Assembly (NCBI RefSeq): GCF_042767895.1
Contig: NC_091590.1
Span: 1,410,043 to 1,430,042, forward strand
DNA from: Penaeus vannamei
Lineage: Eukaryota; Arthropoda; Malacostraca; Decapoda; Penaeidae
Length of the DNA stretch: 20,000 bases
Reading direction: 5' to 3'
This document shows positions 1 to 11,075 of this stretch, one piece after another. How positions within the stretch are numbered: the first letter of the stretch is position 1; each line of letters opens with the position of its first letter. The translations under genes and the position numbers were made by a program. Under the pieces are notes generated by a model, which searched no databases, was not told the DNA's origin, and saw only the letters and a list, made by a program, of their open reading frames with translations.

Positions 1-612
1 TATATATCCGTTCATCCATCCATCCATCTACAAGCCCATCCATTCATCCATCAATCCACACACACACACCCATCCATCCATTCATGCATCGATTTATCCA
101 CCAACCCACCTATCCATCCATGCACCCATCCATCCATTCATCCATCCACCCATTCATCCACTCATCCATCCATCTATCCGCCCACTCATACACCTATCCA
201 TCCATCCACCCACCCACCCAACTATCTATCCACCCACCCACCCATCCATCCATCAATCTACCCATCCCTCCACTCACTCACCCATCCACCCACTCACCCA
301 CCATCCATCCATCCATCCACCCATTGACTCATCCATCCATCCATCCACCTACCCATCTATCCATCCATCCACCCATCCATCCATCCGCCCACCCACCCAC
401 CTATCCATCCACTCACTCACCCACCCACACACCCACCTATCCATCCATCCACCCACCCACCCACACACCCATTCATCCATCCCTCCACCCATCTATCCAC
501 CCACCCACTCACCTATCCATCCATCCACCCACCCACCCACCCATTCACTCATTCATCCACTCACTCACCCACCCATCCATCCATCCATCCATCCACCCAA
601 TCATTCATTCAT
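1..612. repeat. (CATC/CACC)n tetranucleotide repeat block
   Basis: About 600 bp made almost entirely of CATC, CACC, CATT and CACT units on the plus strand, with a short CA run near position 60. All units read as variants of one 4-bp motif, so this is a degenerate microsatellite. The open frames across it give only His/Pro/Ser/Ile repeats and are not genes. It begins at or before the window edge. Confidence 0.95.
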
Positions 613-1099
613 TACTTCCGCCAAGGAGGTTGTTTTTGGCAGCCTTGGTTTGTTTGTTTATTTGTTTATTTATTTTTTTTTGTAATAGAATAACTCAAAA
701 AAAGTTATGGACAGATTCTTTAAGAATTTTTAACCAGATGAGTATCTTAACCTAAGTTAGACGCCATTAAATTTTGGTGGTAATCCGGAATTTTTAAAAA
801 TTATTGTATGTTACGTCTAATACCTTGTTAATAGAGGTAACTATGGTTATTATTATGTTATTATTTCCTACTTAAATTTTCGTCGTAATCCGGAATTTTA
901 GAAATGATTGCACGTTTCCTTAGCAATAGGGGTAACTATTGTTATTATTATGTTATGATCTTCAGGAAAGTTTTGTTCAAGGACGACGCCTGTGTGCTTG
1001 AGAAATAGTGATGGTTTTTTATCGTAATTCTTCAAGTGGGAATATTTTCATTGCATTAGTGATCCTATTGCCCTGAAGGTGTTCGTCTATGAGTTCTTC
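613..1099. other. AT-rich gene-free DNA with a tandem duplication
   Basis: This AT-rich stretch separates the two CATC blocks and has no supportable gene. Its one clear structure is an imperfect direct repeat: 769-865 and 874-959 share the order AAATTTT, GTAATCCGGAATTTT, GGTAACTAT and GTTATTATTATGTTAT at an offset of about 105 bp. Confidence 0.7.
769..959. repeat. Imperfect ~105-bp tandem duplication
   Basis: Two adjacent units, 769-865 and 874-959, align along their length with scattered substitutions and small gaps. Shared landmarks are TAATCCGGAATTTT (about 782 and 886) and GTTATTATTATGTTAT (about 845 and 941). The divergence suggests an old duplication. I see no coding potential or transposon ends. 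Confidence 0.75.
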
Positions 1100-2772
<1,673 letters not shown>

Positions 2773-2859
2773 TATAAATATTGCATGGAAACCCCCCTCT
2801 AAACCTCCACATTCTTATAAATATTGCATGGAAACCCCCCCTCTAAACCTCCACATTCT
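2773..2859. repeat. 43/44-bp perfect tandem duplication
   Basis: Units 2773-2815 and 2816-2859 are identical except for one extra C in the C-run of the second. Each begins TATAAATATTGCATGG and ends CCTCCACATTCT. The near-identity indicates a recent duplication. Confidence 0.92.
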
Positions 2860-3016
2860 TAGCCCCAATAGTAGGGGAGGCCATGAAAGGAACCAAGGAA
2901 ATTGTGGGGAAAAATGAATAATATACTCTGAATTTGACACCATATTGTCTAATGCAAGGGGATGTGCTCCCTACAACTCCCCCAAAGGATTGCTACCGTT
3001 CCCCGACCCCCGCCCA

Positions 3017-3121
3017 GGAAAACAAAGAATCCTACTCATAATCACGGCAGGAGAGAATGTCGGACAGACTAGGCAGTATACTCTCTCCTGCCGTGAATAC
3101 ATGGAGGATTCTTTGTGTTCC
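3017..3121. repeat. Foldback hairpin, 40-bp arms
   Basis: The left arm (about 3017-3056) and the reverse complement of the right arm (about 3081-3121) match at roughly 34 of 40 positions. Both arms contain ACAAAGAATCCT and CACGGCAGGAGAGA, with a mismatched stretch between, and the loop is about 24 bases. Transcribed, it would fold into a ~105-nt stem-loop. It may be a remnant of a small inverted-repeat transposon or a hairpin RNA. The open frame across it (2945-3130) has no recognisable product. Confidence 0.7.
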
Positions 3122-3302
3122 GTTGCGTGAATTAGAGAGTGAGAGGAATATTTATATCAACATTGTCACAGTCCATGACTAGCTGCTATTCTGAATAATT
3201 CCCCATATTGCTGCATGACCCCACAGAAAGTATTCCATGGCCCCTTGGTTGGGGAGTCCGCTGCTAGAGATGGACTATATTTTTGGCTGTTGGAGTTACT
3301 GT

Positions 3303-3540
3303 ATTCATATTTTCTCCTTTTTCTTCTTTTTCTTTCTTATTCTTCCTCCTCCTTATTTTTCTTCCTTTCCATTTATTCTCTTATTTAATTTTTCTCCTCT
3401 ATTTCTTCTTCTCCATTTCTTGTTCTTCTGCTTCTTTCTTTTACTTTTTTTTCTGCTTCTATTAAATTTTCTCTTCTATTTCTACTTCTCCTGTTTCTTC
3501 TTCCACAACTCCATCTTCTTTTATATTTTTTCAGGATTGT
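3303..3540. repeat. Degenerate T/C-rich (TTC)n tract
   Basis: About 240 bp dominated by T and C with TTC/CTT units, giving Phe/Leu/Ser-rich frames only. It is low-complexity sequence, not a coding region. Confidence 0.8.
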
Positions 3541-4689
3541 AGGAGTGGTATGTAGGTTTTTAAATAACTTGTGAATGTTTTAGGCCTATAAATATTTTCC
3601 AAAACGTTTAATCCCATGTGGTGTATATCCATTTTCATTTAGACTCGGCTCTTATCCCTTTCCTAAACTGATTTTGGTTCCAGGGTCAGAAAAAGCTAAT
3701 GTAACTGGGGCTGAATTTCTTGGCTTGATAGGCCTATGCACTTTATGTTGTTCCTTCCATAATATATGAGTTAGATTCTCATTAAAATCGTGGATGAGAA
3801 TGACCAGTTTTATGTGGGGAGAGGCAAAAGTACCCAGCACCTTTGTAGTACATAATCACAGTTCCTGGTTGAATTTAACTTAATACAAGTTACAATAATT
3901 AAATCTAAATACAGTTTTAGGTACATGTTTTGAATTATAAAACATGTATAATCCTTATACTTTACACAATATCTGGAATACTGATCACATGCTATGATGC
4001 TGGAAGACTTTTCCCTCACCCAGTAGACTTAATTTAGAATTTGTTTTTCATTTCTTATTATAATTGTATTCAATATATACTATTTATTTTATTTATTTTG
4101 TAGGTTAAATGTAAATTATAATAAGTAATAGTGGACAGATGTGGGATTCCACTTAGCCTTTTTTACAGCCTATATATTGCAAATTGTTGGGGTCCTGATT
4201 CCTATAGGCCCTAGATGATTTGATTGACAAGCACTAGAACAGAACGAGGGTGCTGGAGCTCACTGTGTAACTGATAGCATATTTAACACTTGACGTAATT
4301 TTTGATAGGGATATGTTTGATAAGTTATAGAGTTTGTATAGAACAGTGGTGTTAATTGTGTTGATTTTTTAAAATAATTTATGGCTTTATGTCAGTGAGT
4401 TTTGTTATCAAGAAGCTCTTACAAAAATATTTATTTAGGAGGATGGGAACCTATGAAGATAATTGTTCTGTAATTACGCACATTACTTCTGATGCTGGGG
4501 GTGATGGTAGTTTTTTTTTCATGAAAATTGAAGAAATGGGGTGGAGTCTGGCAAGCCAGTCATTGATTCCTCTGTGACAGCACTTGTGGACCTAATTTTA
4601 GTAAAAGAAAGAAGGGTAGAAAAAAGAATTTGAAGCAAAACCATAATGGACAGTGTACTTTCTGAAGCGTATTCATGTTGACAAATGTA
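3541..4689. other. AT-rich sequence, no gene seen
   Basis: No open frame here exceeds about 70 codons and none shows a recognisable motif. I see no tandem or inverted repeat of note until the palindromic element that starts at 4690. Confidence 0.55.
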
Positions 4690-4857
4690 GAAAAGGTTTG
4701 AATGAGAATGAATATCTTCGCAAAACAAGAGATATATTTTACTGGTTTTGAATATATAAAAGTTGTATCAAATATAACTTATGACAAAGTTATATTTGAA
4801 ACCATTTAAATATATGTATTGTATTATGAAGATATTCATTCTTATTCATACCTTTTT
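4690..4857. mobile_element. MITE-like palindromic element, TA-flanked
   Basis: The ends form 30-bp terminal inverted repeats: 4690-4719 and the reverse complement of 4828-4857 agree at 27 of 30 positions, and both inner ends read GAATGAATATCTTC. A TA dinucleotide directly abuts each end (4688-4689 and 4858-4859), as expected for the TA target-site duplication of Tc1/mariner-type transposons. The interior is AT-rich and non-coding, with a perfect 12-bp inverted repeat (4768-4779 and 4788-4799, 8-base loop). Size, inverted ends, AT-richness and TA flanks fit a Stowaway-like MITE. Family assignment is inference, because TA flanks are common by chance in AT-rich DNA. The element ends 260 bp upstream of the small heat shock start codon and carries a TATA-like TATATAAAAG at 4753-4762. 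Confidence 0.65.
4768..4799. repeat. Perfect 12-bp inverted repeat inside the MITE
   Basis: Arms TCAAATATAACT (4768-4779) and AGTTATATTTGA (4788-4799) are exact reverse complements around an 8-base loop, near the centre of the larger palindrome. Confidence 0.9.
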
Positions 4858-4911
4858 TACAGTGCACTTTCTATGCATCAGTGGTTTAAATGGGAGAATG
4901 TTTTGTGTTTT

Positions 4912-4926
4912 TTTCAAGAAGTTGCA
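4912..4926 (+). promoter_or_regulatory. Possible heat shock element upstream of the small HSP gene
   Basis: Pentamers TTTCA AAGAAG-type: nTTCn at 4912-4916 and nGAAn at 4917-4921 are perfect, and a third in-register unit at 4922-4926 (TTGCA) has one mismatch. It lies about 190 bp upstream of the small heat shock ATG, a plausible place for heat control of that gene. A two-unit match is expected by chance fairly often in AT-rich DNA, so this is tentative. Confidence 0.3.
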
Positions 4927-5117
4927 GCTTTCCTGTTGAATGTATTATGGAAATTGGCTCCCTAGCAAAAACTAAGGAATGCTACTGGGATATTAGATAT
5001 TCAGATTACTTTTAAATAAGTAATTGGTTACAAACAGGTGAAGATCAGAAAAAAAGAACATTAATGTAGACTGTGCATGTTACCCTCGTTTACTTGTCTA
5101 TCAGATCAGCCGGCGAG

Positions 5118-7668
5118 ATGGTGCTCGTGAGGATGACCCGTTCCGTCCCTCGCTTGCTGCGCTTGGCCCGCACCTCCGCCCATCGAGCCAACCACCTCCC
5201 TCTGGCCCCCGTATGTTCACGCTGTGTCCATAGGGGTCCCTTTGGAGGCAGTGATCCTTTTGCGAAGATGGAGGACTTCATGAGAGACATGGAGAGGAAG
5301 TTCAAGAGGGATATTGAGGACACTGTGAGTGCTATTACTAAAGAGGTAAGTTCGAATGTGAATTTCATTATGTTGTGTATTAGTGTAATACTTTATATGT
5401 GTATTTCTTTATTCTTTAAATTGGACCAGCTGTATATTTGGTATGTGTGTGTAGGAGATAAGATAGATGTTGAAAATACAAAGTTATTGTTATATCCTTT
5501 TTTGCTGTTTCATTTGTTTTTCCTCTTCCATAAAGTCATGTCCCATCACTGTTCTTTCTTGTCATTCTTTTACTCAGTATTTTGGTCTTCCTCCCCTTTG
5601 TCTTTTACTGTCTTTGCCACATCTTTCTCTTTTACCTCTCTCCTTTAATTTTTTCTTCCTGCTTCTTTTATTTCTTCTCTTCCTCCTCCTGGTCCTCTTC
5701 CTCCCCTCCTCCTCTCCATCTCTTCCCTTCCTCTTCCTCCTCTTCCTCCTCTCCATCTCTTCCCTTCCTCTTCCTCCTCTTCCTCCTACTCTTCCTACTC
5801 CTCCTCCTTCTCCTCTTCTTCTTCCTCTTCCTCTTCCTCTTCCTCTTCCTCCTCCTCTTCCTCCTCCTCCTCCTCCTCTTCCTATTCCTCCTCTTCCTCT
5901 TCCTCCTCCCCTTCCTCTTCCAATTCTTCCTCCCCTTCCTCTTCCCCTCCTTTCTTCTCCTCTTCCCTTCCTCCTATCCTCCTCCTCCTCCTCCTCCTCC
6001 TCCTCCTCCTCCTCCTCCTCCCCTTCTTCCCCTCCTTTCCTCCACCTCTTCCCCTCCTCCTATCATCATCCTCCTCCTCCTCCTCCCCTTCCTTCTCCTC
6101 TTCCCTCCTCCCCTTCCTCTTCCCCTCCTTTCTTCTCCTCTTCCCTTCCTCCTATCCTCCTCCTCCTCCTCCTCCTCCTCCTCCTCCTCCTCCTCCTCCT
6201 CCCCTTCTTCCCCTCCTTTCCTCCACCTCTTCCCCTCCTCCTATCATCATCCTCCTCCTCCTCCTCCCCTTCCTCCTCCTCCTCCTCCCCTTCCTCCTCC
6301 TCCTCCTCCTCTTCCCCCCTTCCTCCTCCTCCTTCCCTTTCTCCTCCTCCCCTTCCTCCTCCTCCTCTTACTCCTTCCCTTTCTCCTCCTCCCCTTCCTC
6401 CTCCTCCTCCTCCCCTTCCTCATTCTCCTCCTACTCCTCCTCCTCCCCTTCTTCCTCCCCCTTCTCCTTCTCCCCTTCTTCCTCCTCCTCCTCCCCTTCC
6501 TCCTCTTCCCCATCTCTTATCCTCCTCCTCCACAATTCTTCCCCTCCTCCTCCCCTTCTTCCTCCTCCTCCTAATCCTAATCCTAATTCTCCTCACCTTC
6601 CTCCTCCTCCTCCTCCTGCTTCTTCTCTTTCTCTGTTACTCCTACTGTTTTATTCCTCCCATTCCTATTACTGTGTTCCTCATTCTATTTATGATAAATA
6701 AGCCATTCAAACCAAGCAAAGCACACTAAGGCATGCGCTCAATTCCCCAGGTGCCACAAGGCCTGATTCCCCGCTTGTGGGACGTTACGCCACGCCCTAG
6801 GTTTGGAGACGTCAAAAACCTGTCCACCCCCGAGACGTACAAGCTTGCCTTCTACTTCAAAAATGCCAATCCAGAAGATGTGACAGTATCGTTGAAGGGT
6901 GAGTTTTGGAAGAGTGAAAGAGTTTTGTTGTTTTTATTTGTTTTTGTTATTATCATTATTTTATTGATATTGTTATTAGTAGTAGTAGTATTAGTAAAAG
7001 TTGTAATAGGAGGAATTGTAGTAGTAGGAAGTTTTAGTACTAGTAAGATTTAATTGATATTAGACATTACAGTTCTCCATGCATTTATGGTTAGCAATGT
7101 TAGTATATTTAGAAAATTGGAATCCCATCATATTTTTCTGCATAGTTTTTATCCTTTTTATATTCATGTCTACATATTCATATTTTTTATATACAGTTTT
7201 CAGTGCTGTAATGTACTAGGACAATTTTTTTTTCTTACATTTGAAGAAGAAATTTTTAAAAAGAAAGAACTTCAATCTATATCAGTATAAATCAAAAGCA
7301 TATAATCATAGTAAAGAAATTTTAAACAGAATCTTCATAGATATTTCCTTTGGTTATCAAGCATAGAATTTTGATATTTTCTCTGTTCATACAAAATAGG
7401 ATTTCTGTATTTGCCAAACATTCAAACATTACTACCATTTCAATCACTTTCAGACCGCACCCTGACAGTATCAGCCAAGATTGAGGAAACGACCGAGTTC
7501 TCCCGATCTTCACAGAATTTCACTTCTCAGTATGACCTACCCGAGGGCCTAAACCTTGATGCGTTGGAGTCCACCATGGCGGATGATGGTGTGTTAACCA
7601 TCGAGGCTCCACAAATAGTGCAAGAAGAAACGAAAGGTCCCAAGAGCATTCACATTCAAAGGGAATGA
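5118..7668 (+). CDS. Small heat shock protein (Hsp20/alpha-crystallin), probably mitochondrial; 3 exons
   Basis: Coding exons are 5118-5345, 6751-6898 and 7454-7668 (stop TGA 7666-7668), giving 196 residues. Donors GTAAGT (5346) and GTGAGT (6899) and acceptors CCCCAG (6750) and TTTCAG (7453) are good. Intron phases 0 and 1 join cleanly, with Asp126 built across the second junction. Residues 1-45 are rich in Arg with no acidic residue, consistent with a mitochondrial presequence. Residues ~50-76 are charged and probably helical. The alpha-crystallin domain spans about 85-180, with LTVSAKIEE near 129-137 and the family signature ADDGVLTI at 168-175. IHI at 191-193 is the C-terminal I-X-I motif used in oligomer assembly. 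The family binds unfolding proteins without ATP and hands them to Hsp70. The ATG at 5118 has a good context (G at -3 and +4). An upstream in-frame ATG at 5073 is less likely because TATCAG at 5104 looks like a splice acceptor, so a 5'-UTR intron is possible. Family call is firm; mitochondrial location is inferred. Confidence 0.88.
5640..6640 (+). repeat. ~1-kb polypyrimidine (CTC/CTT)n tract in intron 1 of the small HSP gene
   Basis: Almost only C and T on the coding strand, mostly CTC, CTT and CCTCTT units with rare A or G. The long Pro/Ser/Leu-rich frames (for example 5467-6729) are low-complexity artefacts inside the intron. No AG dinucleotide occurs from about 5578 to 6700. The mirror-like purine/pyrimidine composition could form triplex DNA. 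Confidence 0.95.
5929..6270 (+). repeat. ~180-bp tandem duplication within the polypyrimidine tract
   Basis: The segment around 5929-6090 recurs at about 6107-6270. Both contain CCTTTCTTCTCCTC, then TATCCTCC leading into a (CTC)n run, then TTTCCTCCACCTC, then TATCATCATCC. The offset shifts from 178 to 181 bp, a one-triplet difference in the (CTC)n run. Confidence 0.85.
6976..7042 (+). repeat. (AGT/TAG)n-rich stretch in intron 2
   Basis: Short run of AGTAGTAGTAGT-type triplets degenerating into related triplets, inside the second intron (6899-7453) of the small heat shock gene. The open frame running through it (6733-7053) is exon 2 read on into the intron. Confidence 0.6.
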
Positions 7669-9525
7669 TTTGTACTGTAAATATTTTCTTGGTTTTGTTA
7701 GTAGGGATGTATAATATTGAAAGAAATAGGGAGTGTAAAATAGTTTAAAGTTTTAAATCATGCCTAGAAATGGGATATGTTGTATATGTTGATATACATG
7801 TAGAGGAAAATATACTGTAGTAGAGGGTATAAGTCTAGACATAACAATGTATTTCAGTTGAAATATTAGAAGCATTTATGTTCTATTCATAGGAAATTTG
7901 ATTAAGATATTGTTACATTATCATAAGCTAAAACAAGAATTTCTTTATATCATATGGCTGTGTTTATCTTCAAAACTTGTTTATATTTTTAAAATAGATT
8001 AAAGATTAAAAGAGAATAAGTGTTTAATTTTTCCCCATTTTTTACTATATGTTTGCCAGTAGAAAACTTTGTGAAATTTCTATATACCAGAGTAAAACAC
8101 CAATTTACAGAATGTATTATTAAATATTTAATTGTATATTTCATTTTGTCAATATTTTTGCTTATATTATGCATAGGAAAAATTCTCCATTGATACAAGA
8201 GGCAGTACCTGAGTGGGGAAACGTTGCAAAATCGCAAATCAAAACTGGCATAGATAGAGATGTTAAAGATGGAAAAATCACACGCAAATTGTCAAAGTTC
8301 AGGAGCTCAGTTCCCAGTTTGATCGCAAAATAAGCATGCCCAAGAAGTACCTGATCTGCTAACCCCGTAAAACCATTTTTTCCTGATGATTCTTTATGAA
8401 ACCAATATTTATTTTCAAAATACAAAAATATGATTATAAGTGATAAAAGAAGTTGATCTCCATAGCAAAATAAAATAGAAAAGGATCTGTAGAGCAAAAT
8501 ATCATATGGTTTAGAAAGCTATAAATAAAAGTTTTCTAGTGTGTACTTGTTAGATAATATGGGAAATGAAGCATCATTAGCAAACTAAGAAAAATATTTC
8601 AGAATAGCAGATGTTTGATTTTTGTGATCATTATCTGTCATATTGCAACTACCTGCATTGGTTACAGAGATTGGAAACTAAATATTGTTGAGTTTAAAGA
8701 TACTTGAAGTTTCCAACATATTTCAAATAGAGGATAATTGAGTAGAAGCCTTTTTTTCAGAATTTACTTACTAACTAGATCTGCAGAATTACTTACAACT
8801 GATAATGCCATGATTATGACTATGAAACTGATATTGTGCAAGCCTACTCTTAAATTTAATACAAACAACTGGTATGAAACTTGTAAACCCATCTAAGGTA
8901 AAAGTTTGGCATAACTTCAAGGTCTTAAAATCATCAGTATTAATAAGATAATGTAAATATTGGCTCTATTAATTATCTTGTAAAATTGCCAACTGTACCC
9001 ATGATATCTAAGATGAGACTGTACTCAAAGATAATGATTCATTACATTATCTATACACAAATGAGTCTAACCTCCTTCAAGCTGCTCTCCATTTTATTTG
9101 GGTCATGTCTCAACATTTTTCACAAAGTCAGAAATATTTCTGTAACTATTCTCAGCGGATTTTATCACTTTAAGGCCTCCAGTGCTTTTGTTTCACCTCA
9201 ATGCCAGCAGCAAAATTTCAGTGGACAGAAAAGTCACATAGAGCACATAGTTACCTAAATATGGTGGACAACTTATGTTATCTTTGGCCTTAGACAATGT
9301 GGTCTGTATGTGACTATCTGGGAGAGAGGGAGTATGATTTAGAAAAGATAAGTTCTATTGCATTATATGAGTGTCTTTTAAGGACTTACCTTGTTTTAAG
9401 GAATTATTTAAACACATTCTATAAAGTTTACATCAGTGGCTATTGAACTTTCTTGTGCAGTGGATGCCAAAACCTGAAAGTAAACAGTAAAATCCATTTC
9501 TAAAACTTAAGTATATGTACTTTGA
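7669..9525. other. 3' flank of the small HSP gene and AT-rich intergenic DNA
   Basis: AT-rich, without a supportable gene. The start of this segment is the 3' UTR of the small heat shock gene. Possible polyadenylation signals are ATTAAA at 7998 and 8005 and AATAAA at 8469; I cannot say which is used. Open frames of up to 111 codons (such as 8162-8497, minus strand) have no recognisable motif. Confidence 0.5.
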
Positions 9526-9545
9526 TTTTTTTTTTTTTTTTTTTT
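9526..9545. repeat. Poly(T) run of 20
   Basis: Uninterrupted homopolymer. No associated retroelement sequence recognised. Confidence 0.9.
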
Positions 9546-9758
9546 CGTCAAACGAATTATGCATTGTTTTCTTCTGCTTGTCTTTCTTTTCCTCCTCCTT
9601 TTGCTATTCCCTACATTCCCGTAATCATACTTAGGAGAAGAATAGAGCAAATCATGAATTCTGAAAATTTACGACAAAAAATCTTGTTTATGGCTAGTTT
9701 TCAAATACAAGTGATTTACCTACTTATGTAATGAAACATTTGTATAATATATGACCTA

Positions 9759-9798
9759 TTTTTTTTTTTCTTTTTTTTTTGGGGGGGGAGGGGGGAGA
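9759..9798. repeat. Poly(T)-poly(G) junction
   Basis: A T-run with one C is followed directly by G8, A and G6. The G-rich half could form intra- or intermolecular G-quadruplex structure. Confidence 0.85.
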
Positions 9799-10962
9799 GT
9801 GAAGATGCACTTGATTAATTGATGATGATTGATGACAGATTGATAAGTTTGGCAGGTTAATATGATGATTATTTGTTGACATAATGATGACTGTTTGAAA
9901 TATAGCAGTGTAATATGGATGTATATGTTTTATTCAGTCATTTATTACCTACCTCTCAAGTTCATCTTCCACTTCTTACTAATGATGATAATGATAATGA
10001 TGGTAACAAAATTAAAAAATAATTATGATAATAGTCATAATGAACACAACTGAGTGATATAAGGGAAGAAAGGCCGACTATGAATCTATTTGATATTCAA
10101 AAGTATTTATGTATGTGGAGGACACTTGGTCTGGTTCAGCGAGATTTACGAAAAGTAGCTTTTCCCAGGTTTTCAATTGGGTGTCCCAACAATATGAACA
10201 AAGTTATGTTTACCTTGGGGCTGGATTCATAGCCCCCTCTATTTTGGCAGAGCAATGATTTTTCTATCAGAAATTTTAAACACGCGTCCAGGCAAAAATT
10301 GAGGTGGGAAGAAAGTCCCCGGCAGCAGAACAGGTCAAATAGAAAGTTTAGTAGTCTTCACTTAAGGAAATGGCACATATTTTGGAGCTTCAGACTCGTA
10401 GTGTGGGAATATGGTGCTCAAACTCTTCCACTTTTCCATAAGGAGCTACACCTAACCCCCCTTTCGCATAATTCTGGATCAAGCCCTGCACAGATCATAT
10501 AGGTATTTAGATTTAGCATCTATGCAATAATAGATATAATTTACTGTGAACAACTTGCTGTATACTGTAATTATATTAAAGATTCATCGATATATGATTC
10601 ATCAGGTGTTATTCACTCACGCTGACAGATATGAATACTTATGTATGTGTGTGTGAGGCTTGATTTATATATAAGCAATGTTTTATCCCAAGGCCTTGAC
10701 TGTCAAGGGACGTCCAAATGTTGATGGCCTTTTAGAATACATTGTGCACTGCATTAATATTAGCAACAGTAGTAGTAGTAGTATGGCATACCCCCGCCCC
10801 AAGGACCACATCCCACGATTTTTACAATTGATTGAATTTGGTTACAGACAAACACAAAGCAGAATATACTACTGCAGCAACGTTTGACTTTTGCAGATTC
10901 CTCAATCACATCCTAACAGTTAGACTGATTAGGCCATTTTGCTGTCCCAGCCGGTTCATAAT
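9799..10962. other. AT-rich intergenic DNA with short triplet repeats
   Basis: No gene supported. It contains GATGAT/GATAAT-type repeats (about 9811-9850 and 9978-10035) and a short AGT run near 10769-10783. Open frames at 10299-10502 and 10678-10887 resemble no family I recognise. Confidence 0.5.
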
Positions 10963-11075
10963 TCTCTCTCTATCTATCTCTGTCTCTATCTGTCTCTCTC
11001 TCTATCTCTGATTGTCTCTGTCTCTATTTTTCTCCATCTATCTATCTATCTCTGCCTCTCTCTTTCTCTGCCTCG
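10963..11075. repeat. CT-rich (TCTA/TCTG)n microsatellite
   Basis: About 110 bp of TCTC, TCTA and TCTG units on the plus strand. The overlapping open frame (10939-11139) is low-complexity. Confidence 0.88.

Noticed and set aside
4753..4762. TATATAAAAG as the small HSP TATA box
   Set aside because: It lies inside the MITE and upstream of the candidate heat shock element (4912), the wrong order for a simple heat shock promoter, and TATA-like strings are common in this AT-rich DNA.
5073..5117. Upstream in-frame ATG giving 15 extra residues to the small HSP
   Set aside because: The stretch ends in a pyrimidine-rich TATCAG acceptor-like site and encodes a hydrophobic start unlike a mitochondrial leader; the ATG at 5118 has better context. 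cDNA would settle it.
5467..6729. 420-codon Pro/Ser/Leu-rich open frame
   Set aside because: It is the translated polypyrimidine repeat of the small HSP intron 1. No domain, and it lies between good donor and acceptor sites.
8162..8497. 111-codon minus-strand open frame
   Set aside because: No recognisable motif or splice context, AT-driven composition; length is within chance for this amount of sequence.
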